Numbered from the stretch's first letter, positions 1-9,046 are shown. The stretch: DNA of 64,000 bases from Mangrovibacterium sp041596335 (GCF_041596335.1 NZ_JBFHIT010000011.1:1-64000); one strand, 5' to 3'. Program-made: numbers and translations. The notes: generated from the sequence alone by a model not told the origin.

Positions 1-25
1 ACAATAGATTTAAATTTTATAACTC

Positions 26-3016
26 ATGCAAAACAAAGGATTAATCAGAACTTTTGCCATTCTGCTGGCATTGGTTTGCGCTTACCAGCTCGCCTTTACA
101 TTTGTAGCCCGCAAAGTTGAAAAAGATGCGCGCGAATATGCTCAAGGTGATAAAATGAAGGAATTGGTATACCTGGACTCGGTATCGGGGACAACCGTAT
201 ACAATTTCCTTGGAATGAAAAAATACACCTATAAGGATGTTAAAGCTCTGGAGATGAACCTGGGTCTTGACCTTAAAGGTGGGATGAACGTAACACTGGA
301 AGTATCGGTAGCCGACTTAATCAAGTCGCTTTCAAACTACAGCACCGATACAACTTTCAATGCCGCACTGGCCCGTGCAACCGCAATGCAACGCAACAGC
401 CAGGACGACTTTGTGACCTTGTTCGGAAAAGCTTTTGAGGAAATTGATCCAAACGCACAATTGGCTGCGATCTTCAACACGCTGGAACTGAAAGAAAAGG
501 TAAAATACAATTCGACCAATTCTGAAGTAATGGCTGTCATCCGCACAGAAACAAAAGCGGCAATCGACAACTCATTCAACATTATTCGTACTCGTATCGA
601 CCGTTTCGGTGTTGCACAACCTAACGTACAACCGTTGCAAACTCCGGGTCGTATCTTGGTCGAACTTCCTGGTGTTGACAATCCGGAACGTGTTCGGAAA
701 TTGCTTCAGGGAACTGCCAAACTGGAATTCTGGGAAACATACGAAAACAGCGAAGTTTACTCGGTAATCATGCAGGCCAATGAGAAAGTAAAAGAAGTAC
801 AGGCCCTTTCGGAAGAAAAAATCACAGCCGCAACAACTGAAACAACTACAACAGAAGTTGCTGACACAACCGGCAACTCATTGCTTTCAGAATTGGAAAG
901 CTCTTCCGACTCGGTAGACGTTGACCAAATGGCTGATTTCAAAAAGGAATATCCGTTATTTGCTGTTATGCAACCCAGCACCACTGCCGACGGACAATTG
1001 TATCCCGGACCGGTTGTTGGTACCTCTCACTTTAAAGACACAGCAACAGTAAACAACTACCTGAAATTACCTCAGGTAAAATCAATCATTCCCCGCAACC
1101 TCAAATTCCTTTGGACATCGAAAGCCATTGATGAAGGCGGTAATTATTTCCGCTTGATCGCTATCAAAGTAACCGGCCGCGACGGTCGCGCTCCACTGGA
1201 TGGTGATGTAATTGTTGATGCCCGTCAGGACTACGAACAATTCGGCAGCCGTCCGGAAGTTTCAATGAGCATGAACTCTGAAGGAGCCAAAACATGGGCT
1301 CGTTTAACCAAAGAAAATGTTGGCAAATCAATCGCAATTGTACTCGACGGGTATGTGCGTTCGTTCCCTACTGTAAACGGTGAAATCACCGGAGGTCGTT
1401 CAAGCATTAGCGGTTTGGAATCGGTTGAAGAAGCGAAAGACTTGGCAAACATCCTGAAATCAGGTAAAATGCCTGCTCCGGCACACATTATTCAGGAAGA
1501 AATTGTTGGACCATCACTCGGACAAGAAGCGATCAACAGCGGTATGTATTCGTTCGTAATCGCCTTCATCCTTGTATTGGCTTACATGTTGTTCTTCTAC
1601 AGTAAAAAAGCAGGTTTGGCCTCGAACATCGCGCTGATTGCCAACTTATTCTTCGTGATCGGCGTGCTGGCTTCTATCGGTGCCGTGTTGACACTGCCTG
1701 GTATTGCCGGTATTGTATTGACAATTGGTATGTCGGTTGATGCCAACGTGCTTATTTACGAACGTGTACAAGAAGAAATCAAAGCAGGTAAAGGCTTAAA
1801 ACTGGCAATTGCCGATGGTTATAAAAACGCCTACTCTGCTATTATCGACGGACAGTTTACAACGCTGTTAACCGGTTTCGTTCTTTACATGTTTGGTTCA
1901 GGTCCAATCAAAGGTTTCGCGACAACACTGATCATCGGTATCTTTACATCGTTGTTCTCGGCCATCTTCCTGACTCGTTTGACATTCGAACGTCAATTAT
2001 CTAAAGGTAAAAACATCACCTTTACCTCTAAAATGACCGACGGGTGGTTGCGTGATGCACAAATCAAATTCCTCGACAAACGAAAAGTCGCCTATATTAT
2101 CTCCGGTACGTTAATCGCTATTTCATTGATTTCGATGGCAACCCGCGGATTCAACTACGGTATCGACTTTCAAGGGGGCCGTACCTTTGTTGTACGTATG
2201 GAACAGGACGTAAAAGTAGCTGAAGTTGGCAAAGCGCTGGCTGCTGTTTATGGCGAAACACCCGAGGTAAAAACGTTTGGTGGCGACAACCAGGTAAAAA
2301 TTACAACTGAATACAAAATTGATGAATTATCAAGTGAAGTTGATGACGAAGTTGAGCAGTTGTTGTTAACCGGATTACAGAACGGTGGATTCGTGCCCGG
2401 CGATGTGGACATGGCGAAATTTGATTCGGATTACCGGATGAGTTCGCAAAAAGTTGGACCAACCATTTCCGATGATATCAAGAAAGATGCGCTGATCGCG
2501 ATCTTCTTCTCGCTGGTGATCATCTTCCTTTACATCCTGATCCGTTTCCGCAACTGGCAGTTTGGTTTTGGAGCGGTTGCCGCCTTGGCTCACGATACCA
2601 TTATCACACTTGGCGCGTTCTCGCTGTTCCACGGCATCTTGCCTTTCTCGTTGGAAATTGACCAGGCATTTATTGCCGCTATTCTGACCGTAGTAGGGTA
2701 CTCGATTAACGACACCGTAGTAGTGTATGACCGGATCCGTGAGTATCTGCAAATTCACCCAAAACGCTCAAACGAGCTTAACATGAACGAAGCGATGAAC
2801 TCAACACTTCGCCGTACCTTCAGTACTTCGCTGAGTACCTTGGTAGTAATCCTGGCGATCTTCCTATTTGGAGGTACATCAATCCAAGGATTTACGTTCG
2901 CTCTGCTGTTGGGTGTTGGAATTGGTACTTATTCTTCAATCTTTGTTGCCACACCAATCGTTTACGATACATACAAACGCGTTGAAAAAGCAAAAGCTAA
3001 AAAAGCTGTAAAATAA
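26..3016 (+). CDS. secDF: Protein translocase subunit SecDF (fused SecD-SecF)
   Basis: Inner-membrane accessory subunit of the Sec translocon; it uses the proton motive force to help pull exported proteins across the membrane. A first membrane helix lies at residues ~9-28, the SecD signature LGLDLKGGMNVTLEV at 79-93, a long periplasmic region follows, and a second membrane block carries GMSVDANVLIYERV near 568. The SecF half starts near 685 with GIDFQGG and ends with SINDTVVVYDRIRE near 893. At 996 aa in one uninterrupted frame it is a natural SecD-SecF fusion, as is usual in Bacteroidota, whereas E. coli has two genes. An acidic, serine/threonine-rich stretch (~270-305) looks like a lineage-specific insertion in the periplasmic part. 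A strong terminator follows, so it ends its transcription unit; what precedes it lies outside the window. Confidence 0.97.
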   Translation: MQNKGLIRTFAILLALVCAYQLAFTFVARKVEKDAREYAQGDKMKELVYLDSVSGTTVYNFLGMKKYTYKDVKALEMNLGLDLKGGMNVTLEVSVADLIKSLSNYSTDTTFNAALARATAMQRNSQDDFVTLFGKAFEEIDPNAQLAAIFNTLELKEKVKYNSTNSEVMAVIRTETKAAIDNSFNIIRTRIDRFGVAQPNVQPLQTPGRILVELPGVDNPERVRKLLQGTAKLEFWETYENSEVYSVIMQANEKVKEVQALSEEKITAATTETTTTEVADTTGNSLLSELESSSDSVDVDQMADFKKEYPLFAVMQPSTTADGQLYPGPVVGTSHFKDTATVNNYLKLPQVKSIIPRNLKFLWTSKAIDEGGNYFRLIAIKVTGRDGRAPLDGDVIVDARQDYEQFGSRPEVSMSMNSEGAKTWARLTKENVGKSIAIVLDGYVRSFPTVNGEITGGRSSISGLESVEEAKDLANILKSGKMPAPAHIIQEEIVGPSLGQEAINSGMYSFVIAFILVLAYMLFFYSKKAGLASNIALIANLFFVIGVLASIGAVLTLPGIAGIVLTIGMSVDANVLIYERVQEEIKAGKGLKLAIADGYKNAYSAIIDGQFTTLLTGFVLYMFGSGPIKGFATTLIIGIFTSLFSAIFLTRLTFERQLSKGKNITFTSKMTDGWLRDAQIKFLDKRKVAYIISGTLIAISLISMATRGFNYGIDFQGGRTFVVRMEQDVKVAEVGKALAAVYGETPEVKTFGGDNQVKITTEYKIDELSSEVDDEVEQLLLTGLQNGGFVPGDVDMAKFDSDYRMSSQKVGPTISDDIKKDALIAIFFSLVIIFLYILIRFRNWQFGFGAVAALAHDTIITLGAFSLFHGILPFSLEIDQAFIAAILTVVGYSINDTVVVYDRIREYLQIHPKRSNELNMNEAMNSTLRRTFSTSLSTLVVILAIFLFGGTSIQGFTFALLLGVGIGTYSSIFVATPIVYDTYKRVEKAKAKKAVK

Positions 3017-3096
3017 ACTACAAGTTCTTGACATTGAGGGCTTAACCCAAAGTGGCCCCTCAATAATTCAAGCAAAATACCGACCATAAAAGTAGA

Positions 3097-3128
3097 AAAG
3101 CCTCCGCACTTGCGGAGGCTTTTTTTTT
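3097..3128 (+). terminator. Intrinsic terminator after secDF
   Basis: Near-perfect 12-bp stem AAAGCCTCCGCA / TGCGGAGGCTTT (3097-3108 with 3111-3122) with a very short loop, followed by a run of nine T. It cleanly separates secDF from tatA. Confidence 0.93.
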
Positions 3129-3195
3129 GAACAGAGAGCACATCCGATTTTTAAATTCCATCGGCACCAAACCAAGGAAGTCATAAAGTTGTTTG

Positions 3196-3203
3196 TATAT
3201 TTG
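3196..3203 (+). promoter_or_regulatory. Bacteroidota-type -7 box (TATATTTG) for tatA
   Basis: TATATTTG matches the TAnnTTTG -7 consensus of the Bacteroidota primary sigma factor and lies 16 nt before the tatA ATG, giving an expected leader of only ~13 nt. No clear TTTG -33 box is at the expected distance. Confidence 0.6.
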
Positions 3204-3219
3204 CCTAAAATTTTCGAAC

Positions 3220-3546
3220 ATGATGCACTCTTTCTTATTTATCAGCGGTGGCGAAATTGTAATTGTTATGATGATGGCTCTTTTGTTTTTCGGTTCGAAA
3301 GCAATTCCAGACATCGCCAAAACACTGGGGAAAGGATTGCGTGAATTTAAAAAAGCGACCAACGAAATTCAACGTGAGTTTGAATCGAACACCAGCGAAA
3401 TAAAACGCGAATTCAACAATGTCCAATCAACCGTAAAAAAGGAATCAAACCGCATCACAGCTGACATCAATGAAGCATCATCCACCATTGAAAAAGAAGG
3501 CAACAAAATCAGTGAAAGTGTGGAAAACGAGTTGAAAAAAAACTAG
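3220..3546 (+). CDS. tatA: Sec-independent translocase subunit TatA/TatE family
   Basis: Small single-pass membrane component of the twin-arginine translocase, which exports folded proteins. The 108-aa product has an N-terminal hydrophobic helix (~residues 6-24), the hinge LFFGSKAIPDIAK and an amphipathic helix with GKGLREFKKA, followed by a long, charged, coiled-coil-like tail of about 65 residues. The start at 3220 is chosen because an upstream in-frame TTG at 3193 lies in the promoter -7 box. The reading frame stays open, and ATGATG offers a second start at 3223. tatC is about 11 kb away, so the Tat genes are split. It could be TatB-like in function; sequence alone does not separate TatA from TatB here. 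Confidence 0.9.
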   Translation: MMHSFLFISGGEIVIVMMMALLFFGSKAIPDIAKTLGKGLREFKKATNEIQREFESNTSEIKREFNNVQSTVKKESNRITADINEASSTIEKEGNKISESVENELKKN

Positions 3547-3558
3547 CCTCCGACCGTT

Positions 3559-4599
3559 ATGATCGAATTAATTATATCAGTAGCAGCCATGCTGCTCTGT
3601 TTTGTCTTTCTCGCCCGAATCTGCGATAAATTCTTTGTTGCATCGCTCGACCGAATCTCTCACGACTTAAAGCTTTCGTCCGACGCGGCAGGTGCCACCC
3701 TGATGGCAGTTGGCTCCAGCGCCCCGGAATTGTTCGTCGCCCTTTTTGCTGTTTTCCGCCCCGGAGACCACAGTGCTATCGGCATTGGGAGCATTGTTGG
3801 CAGCGCTCTGTTCAACCTGCTTGCTATTGGCGGACTAGTTGCTTTGGTGCGCAAGTCGTCGCTCACCTGGCAACCCATGTTACGTGATATCCTGTTCTAT
3901 TTCGTGGCGGTTATCCTGCTGCTATGGGGCATTATCGACGGCGACTTTAATCTAACGAATGCTGTCGCATTTCTGGCTCTCTACGCGGTTTACGTTTTCG
4001 CGGTTGTAAACTGGAAAAAATGGTTCACTTATACCGACACCGGACACCACCACAATTCCGCTGCCATACAGGAGGAAACAGATGAAAAACCAAATTTGAT
4101 CGATCGTTTTTTAGCGATTCTCTTCCCAAAAAAAGAGCACTATTACTGGGTATTTTTTATTGCCATCGTTTTAATTGCAGGAATGAGTTGGGTGCTGGTT
4201 GAAGCAGCAATTCACGTATCGCACATTTTAGATATTCCCGAATCAATTATCGCCTTAACCGTATTAGCCGCCGGAACCTCCGTGCCCGACCTCATGTCAT
4301 CATTAATTGTGGCAAAACAAGGACGCGGCGATATGGCAATCAGCAACGCAATCGGATCCAATATTTTCGACATTCTTGTCGGCCTGGGATTTCCCTTCCT
4401 GCTTGTTATACTCATCAATGGCAACAACATTGTTGCTGGTGGTCAAAACCTCGAAGGCTCCTCGTTCATCCTGTTCGCATCGCTCATTGCGTTCACCCTC
4501 CTTTTAATTTTCAAACGTTGGAATATCAACTGGGTAACAGGACTGGTTCTGTTAGGCATGTACGTGATCTACATCGCACGCGAAATTTATATGCTCTGA
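3559..4599 (+). CDS. Calcium/sodium antiporter (CaCA family, YrbG-like)
   Basis: Cation/Ca2+ exchanger in the inner membrane, expected to extrude Ca2+ in exchange for Na+ or H+. The 346-aa protein has about ten hydrophobic segments in two halves, each with an alpha-repeat: GATLMAVGSSAPELF at residues ~45-59 and AAGTSVPDLMSSL at ~238-250, both holding the acidic ligand (E or D) after the small-residue turn. A hydrophilic, His-containing loop (~residues 155-185) joins the halves. It starts 12 nt after the tatA stop, so the two are probably co-transcribed, although no functional link is evident. The transported ion cannot be fixed from sequence. Confidence 0.9.
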   Translation: MIELIISVAAMLLCFVFLARICDKFFVASLDRISHDLKLSSDAAGATLMAVGSSAPELFVALFAVFRPGDHSAIGIGSIVGSALFNLLAIGGLVALVRKSSLTWQPMLRDILFYFVAVILLLWGIIDGDFNLTNAVAFLALYAVYVFAVVNWKKWFTYTDTGHHHNSAAIQEETDEKPNLIDRFLAILFPKKEHYYWVFFIAIVLIAGMSWVLVEAAIHVSHILDIPESIIALTVLAAGTSVPDLMSSLIVAKQGRGDMAISNAIGSNIFDILVGLGFPFLLVILINGNNIVAGGQNLEGSSFILFASLIAFTLLLIFKRWNINWVTGLVLLGMYVIYIAREIYML

Positions 4600-4726
4600 C
4601 TGATTGGCTAACGAACTTCTCGGCCAGCTTTTTCAGCCGACTCCCGAACGGATAAAAACCAGGTCGATTTCCTAACTATGTCAGAACAGAATTAATTACC
4701 TTTAGCCGAAATAAAAAAAGCAAAAA

Positions 4727-5380
4727 TTGATTCAGTCCAGAAATATTACCAAAACCTTCGGAGAACTTCAGGTTTTAAAAGGAATTGACCTCGACATTCC
4801 TGCCGGGAAACTGTATTCAGTTGTTGGCCCAAGTGGAGCCGGCAAAACAACCTTGCTCCAAATTCTTGGCACGCTCAGCAAACCCGATTCGGGTGAAGTG
4901 CATATTCTCGATAAATCGGTCTTTGCCTTGGGTGAAAGGCAATTGGCAGCTTTTCGAAACAAGGAGATCGGTTTTGTTTTTCAGTTTCACTACCTGCTTC
5001 CCGAGTTTAACGCGTTGGAGAATGTTTGTATACCGGCATTTATTGCCAAGAAAAGTAAAAAGGAAGCAGAAACAAGGGCTAAAGAGCTATTGCATTTCCT
5101 GGGACTGGAACACCGCCTGACTCACAAACCGGCGGAACTTTCGGGAGGAGAACGCCAACGGGTCGCTGTTGCCCGGGCACTAATTAACAACCCGGCGGTA
5201 ATCATGGCCGATGAACCATCGGGAAACCTCGATAGTAAGAACAGGGACGACCTGCATGATCTTTTCTTTAAACTACGCGACGAATTTAAGCAGACCCTGA
5301 TCATCGTAACTCACGATGAAAATTTCGCCCGCCAATCGGATCGCATCATCCGCATGCGCGATGGTCGGATTGAAGAATAG
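4727..5380 (+). CDS. lolD: ABC transporter ATP-binding protein, LolD-like
   Basis: Cytoplasmic ATPase of an ABC transporter of the MacB/LolD class. Visible motifs are Walker A GPSGAGKTT (~34-42), the Q-loop FVFQFHYLLPEF typical of LolD, the signature LSGGERQRVAVARAL (~137) and Walker B VIMADEPSGNLDS (~158). In the lipoprotein-release system LolCDE, LolD powers transfer of lipoproteins from the inner membrane; the LolD label rests on overall motif likeness. The start is TTG at 4727: no ATG or GTG lies near the conserved N-terminus. No permease gene (LolC/LolE type) is adjacent, so its partner is encoded elsewhere. At 217 aa it has the usual length for the family. Confidence 0.85.
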   Translation: MIQSRNITKTFGELQVLKGIDLDIPAGKLYSVVGPSGAGKTTLLQILGTLSKPDSGEVHILDKSVFALGERQLAAFRNKEIGFVFQFHYLLPEFNALENVCIPAFIAKKSKKEAETRAKELLHFLGLEHRLTHKPAELSGGERQRVAVARALINNPAVIMADEPSGNLDSKNRDDLHDLFFKLRDEFKQTLIIVTHDENFARQSDRIIRMRDGRIEE

Positions 5381-5434
5381 ATCAGGGGCTGAACGGAAAA
5401 AAGCATCAGATCCGGAGTGCGATAAAATTGCGTC

Positions 5435-5465
5435 CTCGCATTCGGCACTACAAACCCGAAGCGAG
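5435..5465. terminator. Possible hairpin between convergent lolD-like and kinase genes
   Basis: CTCGCATTCGG and CCGAAGCGAG form a GC-rich stem with one bulge and a ~10-nt loop in the 135-bp space between convergent genes. There is no clear adjacent T-run, so a terminator role is only suggested by position. Confidence 0.35.
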
Positions 5466-5515
5466 CACGTCCTTTTCTGACCACACCATAAATGCTTTGG
5501 GGACAAATGATTTAC

Positions 5516-6862
5516 TTAATCGGCAAACGGAAACTCAACAATAACTTTCGTTCCGATACCAATTTCGCTTTCGACCCGAACAGCTCCTTCATTACTGGCA
5601 ATTAATTCCTTACAGAGCGGAAGCCCTAACCCAGACCCAAGTTCTCCGGCAGTCCCAACTGTTGAACGGCTAGTTTCGAACTTAAAAAGCGAGTTTATAT
5701 TTTCCGGTTTAATTCCCTGTCCGGTATCGGCAACAACCAAACGTACTTTCTCACCTGCCTTTTCTGATTTAATAGTAATTACACCCCCTTTGGGCGTAAA
5801 CTTAATTGCGTTTGAAACCAAATTCCGCACAACTGTTTTCAGCATATTTGCGTTCCCGGATATAAACGTATGTCGTCCTTCTTCAAACTTGAGATCGATT
5901 GATTTTAAAACCATTGAACTTTCGAACACACCGATATCACTAGCTACAAGTCGGCTCAATTCTATTCTCTCACTTTCATATTGATTTAGATTTTGGGATT
6001 TAGTCGCCCAGTCCAACAAATTTTGCAACAAGTGGAAAGTTGACCGGCTCAGGTTGTCTAAAACCTTAATGTAGTTTTGTTTGTCGCGTTCAGACAGGTC
6101 GGTGTCGTTTTGAATCAGATCCAAAAAATTCATGATATTCCCTACCGGTCCTCTTAGGTCGTGGCCAATGATCGAGAGAAACTTAGCCTTCGATTTCAGT
6201 TGCCCTTCCAACTCTTTTCGCAAACGCATATTCACCGCAGATAAAAAGCCGAATGTTAAAGCAATCATTATAAAGCCCGAAATGAGATGGATCGAAATAA
6301 CTTCAGGTGTAATTTCTGCCGGGCTATATCGGGGGTTCATCAATAACGCATATACATTTAGCAACACCAGAACCAGAAAAACAATGAACGCAACCGTGTT
6401 CAGCAGGAAAACTTTCGTCAGATACTTTTGATCTGCGTTTAAATGAACCATTTCAAAGATGGCGACTGAACAATAAATAATCACAAACAATAAATGGATA
6501 CCGATTTGAATTTTATAGGCGTGGAAAACCCCGATGAAAATAGCAGATTGAATCAGATCCAAAATTGGGATGCCAATGACAACCCCCTTCCGGATTTTTA
6601 ATTCTTTAAATTTCCAAATTCCGGCTAAGTATTGATACAAACCAATTGTGATTAAGACCCGTGTTCCAACAAGCACAAAAAAACTGTCAACAGGAGCAAT
6701 AATTCGAATCAATAGTCCGAGGCCAACAATCAGACTTCCTGCGGCCCAGTATCCGACTCCATGTTTAAGCGAATTTCGTTGCAGGAAAAACAGATAAAAG
6801 CCCATTATCAAACTAATACCAGAGTTTACGACGTTTAACACAAACATATTACTCTGCTCCAT
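5516..6862 (-). CDS. Membrane sensor histidine kinase (orphan)
   Basis: Sensor kinase that should autophosphorylate on His and pass phosphate to an unknown response regulator. The N-terminal ~220 residues hold seven or eight hydrophobic segments with no recognisable periplasmic ligand domain. A HisKA domain follows with the phospho-acceptor in FLSIIGHDLRGPVGN (His near 234), and then HATPase_c with N-box VRNLVSNAIKFTPKG (~344), VADTGQGI and GSGLGLPLCKE. At 448 aa the architecture is complete. No response regulator is adjacent on either side. The DLRGP form of the H-box is common in Bacteroidota kinases. The signal sensed is unknown. Confidence 0.92.
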   Translation of the reverse strand: MEQSNMFVLNVVNSGISLIMGFYLFFLQRNSLKHGVGYWAAGSLIVGLGLLIRIIAPVDSFFVLVGTRVLITIGLYQYLAGIWKFKELKIRKGVVIGIPILDLIQSAIFIGVFHAYKIQIGIHLLFVIIYCSVAIFEMVHLNADQKYLTKVFLLNTVAFIVFLVLVLLNVYALLMNPRYSPAEITPEVISIHLISGFIMIALTFGFLSAVNMRLRKELEGQLKSKAKFLSIIGHDLRGPVGNIMNFLDLIQNDTDLSERDKQNYIKVLDNLSRSTFHLLQNLLDWATKSQNLNQYESERIELSRLVASDIGVFESSMVLKSIDLKFEEGRHTFISGNANMLKTVVRNLVSNAIKFTPKGGVITIKSEKAGEKVRLVVADTGQGIKPENINSLFKFETSRSTVGTAGELGSGLGLPLCKELIASNEGAVRVESEIGIGTKVIVEFPFAD

Positions 6863-7214
6863 AATTGCGATTTAAAGATTCCAATTCAGTTTTTCGTTTC
6901 CAACTCCTATTTTACGCGGAATAGTATTCAAGTTAAACATATTTGAAAGTAATCGCCTATACCCCCCCCTCTGTTACTACGCCCAATACTGCTACGGCTC
7001 TTTTTCTTTCAATTTCTTCCCAGCCTAGCACCACTGTCTATCAATATAATACACATACATGTAACTATCTGCAACCAATGTATCATATTGTTTAACCCTT
7101 TGTAAACCTGTATCCTTGCATCAGTTTTTAAACGTACAAAAGCGAAATAAAGTATCAACGCCTTCCGTACGTATTGAACGACTCAACATTTAATAATTAT
7201 AAACTACAAATAAG
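6863..7214. other. 352-bp divergent intergenic region
   Basis: Lies between the divergent kinase and VOC genes. It contains the probable VOC promoter at 7088-7118 and a run of eight C at 6962-6969. I see no RNA gene, repeat or small coding frame in the rest. Confidence 0.6.
7088..7118 (+). promoter_or_regulatory. Candidate promoter of the VOC gene
   Basis: TTG at 7088-7090 and TATCCTTG at 7111-7118, 20 bp apart, approximate the Bacteroidota -33/-7 pair (TTTG, TAnnTTTG) with one mismatch in the -7 box. A start of transcription near 7122 would leave a leader of about 90 nt. Confidence 0.45.
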
Positions 7215-7736
7215 ATGAGCAATTTAAACGAACCGGCAAGAACTTACCCAAAGACATTTTCTCACATCGGAATTACTGTTCCAAATATTGAGGAGGCTGT
7301 TAAGTTTTATACTGAAGTGATGGGATTTTACGTGATTATGGAACCAACTGTAGTGACAGAAGAAAACAAAACGGCTATCGGCCAAATGTGTATTGATGTG
7401 TTCGGCGAAGGATGGGGAACATTTAAAATTGCCCATCTTTCAAGCAGCGACCGAATCGGGTTCGAGCTGTTTGAATTTAAAGAAAGTAAAACGCAAAAAC
7501 CCACCTTTGAACCTTTTAGAAGCGGGTTATTCCATTTTTCGGTTCAGGATCCGGATGTTGAAGGACTTGTTAAGAAAATTGTTGCTGCCGGTGGAAAACA
7601 ACGGATGCCAGTTAGAGCCTATTATCCGGGTGAAAAACCCTACCGAATGTGTTACGTTGAAGATCCGTTTGGAACAGTTTTCGAAATTTATTCGCACTCT
7701 TATGAGTTGCACTATTCAGCCGGAGCATATAAGTAA
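7215..7736 (+). CDS. VOC (glyoxalase/bleomycin resistance/dioxygenase) family protein
   Basis: Vicinal-oxygen-chelate fold protein of 173 aa. Likely metal ligands are visible at the usual places in the beta-alpha repeats: His17 in SHIGITV, a candidate Glu84 in GFELFEF, His107 in LFHFSV and Glu157 in GTVFEIYSH. The family includes lyases, isomerases, dioxygenases and resistance proteins, and the substrate cannot be told from sequence. The 3' end overlaps the convergent HxlR-type regulator gene by 25 bp. Together with the nearby amidohydrolase this suggests a small inducible catabolic or detoxification patch, which is inference from position. Confidence 0.85.
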   Translation: MSNLNEPARTYPKTFSHIGITVPNIEEAVKFYTEVMGFYVIMEPTVVTEENKTAIGQMCIDVFGEGWGTFKIAHLSSSDRIGFELFEFKESKTQKPTFEPFRSGLFHFSVQDPDVEGLVKKIVAAGGKQRMPVRAYYPGEKPYRMCYVEDPFGTVFEIYSHSYELHYSAGAYK

Positions 7737-8083
7737 TTATCGTTGGCAAAACCTTGTCCCCATCGATCCAATTCGAGAATGATGGGGATAAGCGTTTTCC
7801 CTTCCTCAGTTAGTTCATACTCAACTTTTGGCGGAGTAACCGGATACACTTTCCGACGAACAAGTTTGTCTTTTTCAAGTGCCCGGATCGAATAGGTAAA
7901 CATTCGATTGGAAATATCTGTAATACTTTTTTGCAATTCCCCCGACCGCTGAGCACCATCTTTTAAGTGAAACAAAATCAGACTTTTGTACTTATCGCCA
8001 ATCAGATGCAGCGCGAAAGCCAACGAACAATTGAATACTTTGCCATTATAGTTGATGCTTTTGTTTTCGCTATCGTTTACCAT
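7712..8083 (-). CDS. HxlR-family winged-helix transcriptional regulator
   Basis: DNA-binding regulator of 123 aa. The HxlR pattern is clear: CSLAFALHLIGDKYKSLILF at the N-terminal helix (family Cys at the start), SNRMFTYSIRALEKDKLVRR as recognition helix and turn, then a wing with VEYELTEEGKTL. Members often respond to reactive electrophiles through that N-terminal Cys. ATG 8083 is taken as the start; in-frame GTG (8086) and TTG (8089) lie just upstream. It is convergent with the VOC gene with overlapping 3' ends, and upstream of the amidohydrolase on the same strand order, so either could be its target; no operator was identified. Confidence 0.88.
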   Translation of the reverse strand: MVNDSENKSINYNGKVFNCSLAFALHLIGDKYKSLILFHLKDGAQRSGELQKSITDISNRMFTYSIRALEKDKLVRRKVYPVTPPKVEYELTEEGKTLIPIILELDRWGQGFANDNYLYAPAE

Positions 8084-8236
8084 CACCAAATATTTTAAAT
8101 CTCACTGCATTTCTTTCTGTTCTGACAAGGTAGTTCTGTTCTCCACATAACGAATCCGTACCTAATGACATCAGCTCCGGAGCAGACTGCCGATTAACGT
8201 CAAGAAGTTCGCCCGCGAATATTCCGATTGAAATAA

Positions 8237-9046
8237 TTACAAATTCTCAACATCTATTTTATACAACTGCGCGGTGTTTTTCCAAAAAATCAGCTCTTTT
8301 TTGTCATCAGCAAGATCAAGTTGATCCATGAATTTCAAGTAGGATCTCATATTCGAGATTGGCCAATCGGTTCCATACAACAAATAGCTAGCATCACCGG
8401 CGAAGGTGATCATTTCTTCAATTTCAGATTTCATGAAGCGTTCAAACTTCTCCGAAAAATCGCCAAGCACCAACCCGGAAATATCGGCATAAACGTTTTT
8501 ATTCTTGTACACAACCTCCATACAGTCCTTAATCCAAGGGTTGCCAACGTGACAGATCACTATTTTTAAATCCGGATAGTCAACCGCAACATCATCAATA
8601 TGCAGAGGGTGTGAATACTTCACTCTCCCGGTTGGGGCATAAGTGTCGCCCGAATGAAACATGACAGGTACGTCATACTCGATGGCCATCTCGAACCATA
8701 CTTTGAGCCGGCTATCGTTGGGATAAAATGGTTCATAGCCTGGATAAAACTTCAGGCCTTTAATCAGCCCTCGCTCCAGATATTCTCCGATTTCCCGAAT
8801 ATCCCGGTGATTATAATTCAGATAACTAATGCCTGAAATGACTCCCAAATTCTTTCGCCCCTCTACAGCTTCAACAACCTGCTTGGTACTTGGCCTGTTT
8901 TTATTCACTTTGTAGGAGGACAGGACCATCGCATAGTCAACTTTATTTTCTGCCATCGTATCTGTAAGCAGGTTAAGACTATCGTCAAGGGAAATCACTC
9001 TGTCTTCGTGGTAATTGTTAATGTGTGTATGCGCGTCTATTATCAT
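8237..9046 (-). CDS. Amidohydrolase-2 family protein
   Basis: Metal-dependent hydrolase or decarboxylase of the amidohydrolase superfamily (269 aa, TIM barrel). N-terminal DAHTH (His6, His8) supplies the metal-binding HxH; MFHSGDT, ICHVGNPW and GTDWPIS give the later His and Asp ligands. Family members include uronate isomerase-like and ACMSD-like enzymes; the substrate here is unknown. No signal peptide is seen, so it should be cytoplasmic. The nearest genes are the HxlR regulator downstream and ald upstream, separated by 332 bp, so it is probably transcribed alone. Confidence 0.85.
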   Translation of the reverse strand: MIIDAHTHINNYHEDRVISLDDSLNLLTDTMAENKVDYAMVLSSYKVNKNRPSTKQVVEAVEGRKNLGVISGISYLNYNHRDIREIGEYLERGLIKGLKFYPGYEPFYPNDSRLKVWFEMAIEYDVPVMFHSGDTYAPTGRVKYSHPLHIDDVAVDYPDLKIVICHVGNPWIKDCMEVVYKNKNVYADISGLVLGDFSEKFERFMKSEIEEMITFAGDASYLLYGTDWPISNMRSYLKFMDQLDLADDKKELIFWKNTAQLYKIDVENL

